A stretch of 36,708 nucleotides of DNA from Myxococcales bacterium. Its GTDB lineage: Bacteria > Myxococcota_A > Polyangia > Palsa-1104 > SHYY01. The position numbers were made by a program, and so were the translations under genes. Positions 31,555 to 36,708 of the stretch are shown here, one piece after another; the stretch's first letter is position 1, and each line of letters begins with the position of its first letter. The DNA lies in assembly GCA_009692555.1 (NCBI GenBank), contig SHYY01000040.1:1-36708 (forward strand). Reading direction: 5' to 3'. Below the pieces are notes generated by a model that saw only the letters and a list, made by a program, of their open reading frames with translations, did not search any database and was not told the origin of the DNA.

Positions 31555-31806
31555 GTGATCGAACGCGACACGCGCCCCGAGGCACACAGCGCACGGATCG
31601 CCATCTACCGCCGGATCGGCGGGCCGCGAAGGCTGGCACTCGCCCTCGAGATGTCCGACGACGCGCGCGCAATTGCCCTCGCGGGAGTGCGCGCCCGTCA
31701 CCCTGACTACGACGAGGCGCAGGCGGCCTCGGCGCTCCTCCATCTCCTCCTCGGCGACGCCGTCTTTCGCACCGCCTGGCCGGATCGCGAGCTTCTCGCG
31801 CCGTGA
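31555..31806 (+). CDS. Small protein paired with a nucleotidyltransferase (83 aa)
   Basis: The product is helical: IYRRIGGPRRLALALEMSDD, ALAGVRARHPDYDEAQAASA and LLHLLLGDAVFRTAWPDREL. It is soluble with no signal. Small proteins of this look are found directly before nucleotidyltransferase genes in many deltaproteobacteria; the pair has a toxin-antitoxin-like layout, but that is inference. The start is GTG 31555 after a -10-like hexamer. Its stop overlaps the next start by four bases (GTGA 31803-31806). Confidence 0.65.
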   Translation: MIERDTRPEAHSARIAIYRRIGGPRRLALALEMSDDARAIALAGVRARHPDYDEAQAASALLHLLLGDAVFRTAWPDRELLAP

Positions 31807-32357
31807 GCGCGCGCGACCTCCTCGGCCGGATCGTGGCGCTGCTCGATCGGGCCGGCATCCCCTACATGCTGGTCGGCTCCTTCGCCAGCACCTTCCATGG
31901 CGTACCGCGGACAACCCACGACATCGATCTCGTGATCGCGCCGACGACCGCCTCGCTGCGCGCCCTGCTCGACCTGTTTCCCGAGGACGAGTACTACGTG
32001 AGCGAGGAGGCCGCGGAGGACGCCCTCCGCCGCCGCTCGATGTTCAACGTCATCGACCTCGCCACCGGGTGGAAGGCCGATCTGATCGTCCGCAAGGAGC
32101 GGCCATTCAGCCGCGAGGAGTTCGCGCGCCGCGCGCCAGCTCGCCTGCTCGACCTCGAGGTCTTCATCGCCAGCGCCGAGGACACGATCCTCGCCAAGCT
32201 GGAATGGGCCAAGGCCGGCGAGTCCGATCTGCAACTCAGGGACGCGAGCGGCGTGGTCGACGTTCAGGGCGAGGCGCTCGATCGCGCCTACGTCGAGCGC
32301 TGGGCTGCCGAACTCGGGATCGCCGACCTGTGGCGCGATCTGCCGAAGCAGCGTTGA
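31803..32357 (+). CDS. Nucleotidyltransferase-fold protein (AbiEii/DUF6036-like)
   Basis: The 184-residue protein contains the nucleotidyltransferase signature GSFASTFHGVPRTTHDIDLV (about 22-41), with the GS motif and the DxD-like DIDLV metal site. It then has FNVIDLATGWKADLIVRKER (third acidic residue region) and LEVFIASAEDTILAKLEWAK, which is typical of AbiEii-type and DUF6036 proteins. These may transfer nucleotides to tRNA or proteins, often as part of toxin-antitoxin pairs. GTG 31803 overlaps the stop of the 83-aa gene. The 3' side holds 150 bases without a gene. Confidence 0.78.
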   Translation: MSARDLLGRIVALLDRAGIPYMLVGSFASTFHGVPRTTHDIDLVIAPTTASLRALLDLFPEDEYYVSEEAAEDALRRRSMFNVIDLATGWKADLIVRKERPFSREEFARRAPARLLDLEVFIASAEDTILAKLEWAKAGESDLQLRDASGVVDVQGEALDRAYVERWAAELGIADLWRDLPKQR

Positions 32358-32504
32358 CGCGAGCGCCCCGGCCTCTTCACGGCGCTGCGAACAACGCTTC
32401 ACAGGCGCACGCCGCTTCGCACCGCTCAGCGACGGAAAGTGAACACATCGGGCGCGCGGCACGCCGGCTGCCAAGCGGCGCTGGACCGACCGACGAGGTG
32501 GCCG

Positions 32505-33153
32505 ATGCCGGTACGGCTTCTCCTGATCGCCTGTTTCCTCACCGCGCTTCTCGATGGCGCAGCGCGCGGAAGGCAACCCGACGGTCACCCGCACAGCGCC
32601 CGCCCTGTCCCCCGTCCCCGACGGTGGGCTCTACCTCGGCGGCGGCGGGGGCTATGCCTCGGCCGGCAACGCCCACGACGGCGGCAACGGCGCGCAAGTC
32701 GGCTATACGATGGGCTCGCTGGTCATCGACCGCCACCTCTTCTGGCGGATCGGAGCGTGGCTGAGCGGCGAGTGGAACGACCAGTTCCGGGAGGCCGACG
32801 CCGACTTCGCGATCCGCCTCTGCTTCGGCGCGCGGATCGATCTCTACCGCTCCCCGTCGCGCAAGGTGCGCGTGATCGCCAACCTCGCGTTCGCCCACAT
32901 GCACGAAGCGCCGACGAGCACCTGGATCGCGCACCCCCTCGAGAGTGCGCTCGGCAGCAGCGACTTCGGCCTCCATCACCGCTTCGGCGCCGAGCTTGGC
33001 GGCGGCCTCCTGCTCACGCCGTGGATCGACTCGCGCAACTGGATGGCCCGTCGCACGCGCGTGCTGGTGCGCGCCTCCGCGCAGTGGATGCCCGACGACC
33101 ACGGCCGCCAGTGGTACCTCTCGATGCTCACCTCCGTCGGGGTTGGCCTTTAG
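32505..33153 (+). pseudogene. Beta-barrel-like outer-membrane protein, signal peptide out of frame
   Basis: The main frame (32554-33153, 199 residues from ATG 32554) has alternating beta strands and aromatic girdle residues typical of a small barrel: DGGLYLGGGGGYASAG, GYTMGSLVIDRHLFWRIGAW, FAIRLCFGARIDLYRS and GAELGGGLLLTPWID, ending SMLTSVGVGL. From ATG 32554 it has no signal peptide. One frame over, ATG 32505 opens with MPVRLLLIACFLTALLDGAA, a clear signal peptide, and loses coding character soon after 32553. A single-base change between about 32550 and 32600 would join them. So this is either a frameshift mutation or a sequencing error. The family is unknown; strand pattern only. Confidence 0.6.
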
Positions 33154-33289
33154 ACCTCGCGCGGGCCCGATCGGTTCGATCTTCACCACCCTCCGCCCGG
33201 CCCCTCCCTTGCTACCCACTCCCGTCCACCGACGCTTCGATCGCGTGAGCGCCGCCGGGCTTTGCCTGGCGGTGCTCTTCGCGGGAGGC

Positions 33290-33312
33290 AAGGAACCCTC
33301 TCAGGGTTCCTT
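33290..33312. terminator. Perfect hairpin upstream of ino1
   Basis: AAGGAACCCT (33290-33299) and AGGGTTCCTT (33303-33312) form a 10-bp perfect stem with a 3-base loop CTC. The following bases (ATCTGTTG) are only slightly T-rich. It lies between the barrel gene and the ino1 promoter, so it could end transcription of the former. The rest of the 33154-33391 gap holds nothing recognisable. Confidence 0.5.
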
Positions 33313-33317
33313 ATCTG

Positions 33318-33347
33318 TTGATCTCGCGGCACTTGCGGGCCTAAGGT
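33318..33347 (+). promoter_or_regulatory. Possible ino1 promoter
   Basis: TTGATC (33318-33323) and TAAGGT (33342-33347) are 18 bases apart. This would give a leader of about 38 bases with a clear AGGAGG (33381-33386) before ATG 33392, in contrast to the leaderless pattern elsewhere. Confidence 0.4.
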
Positions 33348-33391
33348 GCGCGCCGCGCGATGCACTTTGCTGCGCAGCGCAGGAGGAGCCA

Positions 33392-34711
<1,320 letters not shown>

Positions 34712-34715
34712 GCCC

Positions 34716-35264
34716 TTGAAGCGGACGCTCCTCCTCCTCGCGCTCGCGGCGCTGATCGCCTCTCCCGCTTCGGGAAAGAAAAAGAAGAAGCGTCGCGCGC
34801 CCCCGCAAAAAGCCCTGGTCAAGCCGCAGGGCTCACCCGCGCTCATCCTCGAATCGCTCGATCTCGCCACGGCGCAAGCGGTGGTTCTCGTCGCTGGCGT
34901 GGCCCATGCGCCGGACGCTCGCCTGTTCACCTTCCACGATCAGCGCGACCGCCACTTCATCGCGCTGGCCGCCCGCTGCGAGCCCGCCGGCCGCGCCATC
35001 CGGTGCGTGCTCGATCTCCCGAAGCCCTACCTCGCCGCCCCGCTCCAGGGCTTCACGCTGAAGCTCCGCCGCGGCGAGATCGTCGCCCCTCCGGACCAGG
35101 TCGCCTCCCTTTTTGCTGCGGCGCAGCAAGCCGCCGCGACCGCGCCTCCGCGCCCGCCCGATCCGCGCATGCCGCTCCGTCCGCACCACGCGCCGCCCGA
35201 CGGAGGCATGCCCCCGCAGAGCGACGACGAACAGGAGGGTGAAGAGTCGGAAGCGATGGACTAG
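34716..35264 (+). CDS. Secreted protein of unknown function (182 aa)
   Basis: The start is TTG 34716. A signal peptide (about 1-20, KRTLLLLALAALIASPASG) is followed by a lysine cluster (KKKKKRR). A folded part (about 40-125) contains LILESLDLATAQAVVLVAG, DARLFTFHDQRDRHFIALAA and a likely disulfide pair (RCEP, IRCVLD). The C-terminal 55 residues are Pro/Asp/Glu-rich and unstructured. I do not recognise the family. It follows ino1 by 4 bases, which suggests co-expression, but no functional link is evident. Confidence 0.7.
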   Translation: MKRTLLLLALAALIASPASGKKKKKRRAPPQKALVKPQGSPALILESLDLATAQAVVLVAGVAHAPDARLFTFHDQRDRHFIALAARCEPAGRAIRCVLDLPKPYLAAPLQGFTLKLRRGEIVAPPDQVASLFAAAQQAAATAPPRPPDPRMPLRPHHAPPDGGMPPQSDDEQEGEESEAMD

Positions 35265-35393
35265 CACTAGCCTCCCGACACCGAAGTTCGTTGCATAATT
35301 CGGAGGCCCTTCCCGTGAACTTCACCGTCGAGCGAGGACTCCAAGAGCGGGCCGTTGTTGTCCAAGCTTTTTCTGTGTCGGGACACTAGCCTC
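35265..35393. mobile_element. Small inverted-repeat element flanked by 10-base direct repeats
   Basis: CCCGACACCGAA (35274-35285) and its inverted partner TTCTGTGTCGGG (35371-35382) bound a 109-base core without coding capacity. Outside lie direct copies of CACTAGCCTC (35265-35274 and 35384-35393), which may be a target-site duplication. The core lies exactly between two convergent genes, and the right repeat overlaps the stop codon of the dehydratase. Small size and convergent setting also allow a terminator role. Confidence 0.5.
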
Positions 35394-36369
35394 ACCCGCC
35401 CAGGATCGCCTCCACGTCCAGGTTCGCCCCGCAGACCAGCACCCCCACGTGCTGCGCTGCAGCAAGCTTCACCCGGCCACTCACCAGCGCCGCCAGCGCC
35501 GCCGCCCCCGCCGGCTCCACCAGCAGCCGGAGCTCATCCCACAGCAGCCGCATCGCCGCCCGCATCTCGTCGTCGCTGACCAGCACCACCTCGTCGACCA
35601 GCGCCTGCGCGAAGGCGAGCGTGGTCGGCCCGATCGCGCGCGGGGCGAGGGTCCCCGCGATGGTCCGCACCTCCGCCAGCTCCACCACCCTTCCCGCGTC
35701 GAGCGACACGCTGAGCGACGGCGCCCCGATCGGCTCCACCGCCACCAGCCGCAGCGACGGGCGGAGCGCCTTGGCCGCGAGCCCCGCCCCCGCGATCAGC
35801 CCGCCCCCACCGACTGCCACGAACAAGACGTCCAGGTCGGGCGCGTCCTCGCAGAGTTCGAGTCCCACCGTCCCCTGCCCGGCGATCACCGCCGGATCCT
35901 CGAACGGGTGAACCAGCAGCCCGCCACTCTCCACCGCCGCCTGCTCGGCGAGCCGCCACGCATCGTCCCACGCCGCGCCGCGCCGCACCGTCTCGGCGCC
36001 CATCGCCTGCAGCCGCCGCTCCGTCGACGCCGGGGCGCGCTCGGGCAAGAAAACCGAAGCCCGCGCCCCGAACCGCGAGGCCGCCCACGCCACCCCGAGC
36101 CCGTGATTGCCTCCCGAGGCGGTGATCACCCCGCGCGCGAGCGCATCAGGTCCCGCCAGCGCGAGTCGATTGACCGCACCCCGCGCCTTGAACGACCCGC
36201 CGACCTGGAGGTGCTCGAGCTTCAAGGTCACCCGCCGCCTGTCGAGAACCGGCCCAACCGACGCGATGCGACAGGTCCAGGGGAGCGAAGGCGTGCGCCG
36301 CACATGCGGGGCAATCCGCGTCGCCGCGGCGCGCACATCATCGAGGGAGACCGACAGGTCAGAGAGCAT
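35392..36369 (-). CDS. PLP-dependent threonine/serine dehydratase
   Basis: The 325-residue fold-type II PLP enzyme deaminates threonine or serine to 2-oxobutyrate or pyruvate. The PLP lysine lies in LEHLQVGGSFKARGAVNRLA (near residue 62), followed by the substrate loop ITASGGNHGLGVAWAAS and the phosphate loop VAVGGGGLIAGAGLA. It lacks the C-terminal ACT-type regulatory domain of biosynthetic IlvA, so it is likely a catabolic or serine-racemase-like form. The start ATG 36369 follows TACAGT by 6 bases, which fits a leaderless start; an upstream GTG-type extension is possible but not needed. Confidence 0.9.
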   Translation of the reverse strand: MLSDLSVSLDDVRAAATRIAPHVRRTPSLPWTCRIASVGPVLDRRRVTLKLEHLQVGGSFKARGAVNRLALAGPDALARGVITASGGNHGLGVAWAASRFGARASVFLPERAPASTERRLQAMGAETVRRGAAWDDAWRLAEQAAVESGGLLVHPFEDPAVIAGQGTVGLELCEDAPDLDVLFVAVGGGGLIAGAGLAAKALRPSLRLVAVEPIGAPSLSVSLDAGRVVELAEVRTIAGTLAPRAIGPTTLAFAQALVDEVVLVSDDEMRAAMRLLWDELRLLVEPAGAAALAALVSGRVKLAAAQHVGVLVCGANLDVEAILGG

Positions 36370-36375
36370 CGCGCC

Positions 36376-36402
36376 ACTGTAGCGCCATTCCGACCCGTCC
36401 AA
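36376..36402 (-). promoter_or_regulatory. Putative promoter of the Thr/Ser dehydratase, predicted leaderless
   Basis: On the minus strand TTGGAC (36402-36397) and TACAGT (36381-36376) are 15 bases apart, slightly short. The -10 ends 6 bases before ATG 36369 and no Shine-Dalgarno lies between. Confidence 0.4.
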
Positions 36403-36466
36403 CCCCACCCCACGCCGGGGGTGCTTAACAGCGGAGGGGGCCCTCTTGCTGGCTCTTGCTCGTCAC

Positions 36467-36496
36467 GTAGTCGTAGTCGTAGTCGTAGTCGTAGTC
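36467..36496. repeat. Hexanucleotide tandem repeat (GTAGTC)5
   Basis: Five perfect copies of GTAGTC plus a partial one. Read on the minus strand it could encode an alternating Asp-Tyr tail (DYDYDYDYDY) ending at a TAA about 45 bases further, but no convincing gene precedes it. It lies 83 bases before the four-helix-bundle gene. Confidence 0.7.
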
Positions 36497-36578
36497 GTCC
36501 CGTCCGCAGCGACGGCGATCGAACTTCCTCCCGCAACAAATTCCTCCTGCCAACCGACCCCCCTGGCCCCACAGGAGG

Positions 36579-36708
36579 ATGCCCCTGCTGGCCGACCAGA
36601 AGCTCGACGTCTATCGCCGCGCCATCGAGCTCCTCGCCCTTGCGTCGCAGATCGCGACGAGCGCCCCCAGGGGGAACTCGTTTCTCACCGAAGAGCTCAA
36701 CCGTGCGG
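36579..36708 (+). CDS. Four-helix-bundle protein (S23/IVP family), 5' part, cut by window edge
   Basis: From ATG 36579 the frame is open to the end of the window: MPLLADQKLDVYRRAIELLA, then LASQIATSAPRGNSFLTEEL and NRA. This matches helix 1, the loop and the start of helix 2 of the four-helix-bundle family found inside 23S rRNA intervening sequences and, more often, as stand-alone genes of unknown role. An AGGAGG directly abuts the ATG, too close for ideal use, so a start a few codons later cannot be excluded. Confidence 0.72.
   Translation, partial: MPLLADQKLDVYRRAIELLALASQIATSAPRGNSFLTEELNRA

Noticed and set aside
28103..31558. Very long plus-strand open frame (1151 codons) opposite the ATPase and CHAD genes
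   Set aside because: It is antisense to the AAA ATPase with its clear motifs, its composition (Arg/His/Glu/Ala-rich) is typical of a GC-rich shadow frame, and no domain is seen.

Overview
The window is GC-rich (roughly 70%), densely packed bacterial DNA that reads like a member of the Myxococcota or a related deltaproteobacterial lineage. The pointers are a truncated Ser/Thr kinase, TPR/PEGA membrane proteins paired with lipoproteins carrying (PDLA)n linkers and Ig-like or Cys-rich repeats, a CHAT protease, a GufA-type ZIP transporter, the DapL route to diaminopimelate, and an injection-system-type AAA ATPase. This placement is an inference from gene content. No rRNA, tRNA or CRISPR array was seen, and no intact transposase gene.

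Layout. 1-2.7 kb: a CHAT-domain gene running off the left edge, folK, a divergent ZIP metal transporter and a PH-like membrane protein. 2.8-5.2 kb: a decayed TPR-protein/Cys-rich-lipoprotein locus (in-frame TAG, ATA in place of the start codon, frameshift at a G run). 5.2-7.7 kb (minus): FAH-family enzyme, dapL, then a DUF4258/DUF2283 pair, in one operon. 7.9-12.2 kb: tolQ-tolR-tolA-tolB without pal, then a Ppx/GppA phosphatase. 12.2-13.7 kb: a gene graveyard with an intact Phd-type antitoxin, a PIN toxin broken by a stop codon and fused to a ferritin-like tail, and a kinase N-lobe. 13.8-17.2 kb: an intact TPR-PEGA protein and a lipoprotein with seven Big_2-like repeats, paralogous to the decayed locus. 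17.2-20.0 kb (minus): a three-subunit flavin/iron-sulfur dehydrogenase. 20.0-20.2 kb: a MITE-like element against its start codon. 20.2-25.5 kb: hypothetical proteins, a Tam-like methyltransferase, DUF4112, DUF483 and PBP4 (dacB). 25.4-28.8 kb: two paralogous small proteins, then nitrilase-fold, EEP-phosphatase and CHAD proteins. 28.8-31.4 kb (minus): a two-module AAA ATPase overlapping a small gene. 31.5-36.4 kb: a nucleotidyltransferase pair, a beta-barrel-like protein, ino1, a secreted protein, a small inverted-repeat element and a Thr/Ser dehydratase. The right edge cuts a four-helix-bundle gene.

How things work together. The Tol genes would form an envelope-constriction motor, with Pal encoded elsewhere. 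FAH and dapL are translationally coupled. The two TPR/lipoprotein loci look like one modular surface system: a periplasmic TPR protein anchored in the inner membrane, plus a lipoprotein whose N-terminal beta domain is shared while its repeat stalk is swapped (Cys-rich versus Ig-like). One copy is intact and one is decayed or switchable.

Across the window, -10-like hexamers sit 6-8 bases before many start codons that have no Shine-Dalgarno sequence, which suggests frequent leaderless transcription. The strongest candidates for something undescribed are the modular TPR/lipoprotein pair, the orphan ATPase with its overlapping partner, and the TGTCCGG operator cluster before the nitrilase-like gene.
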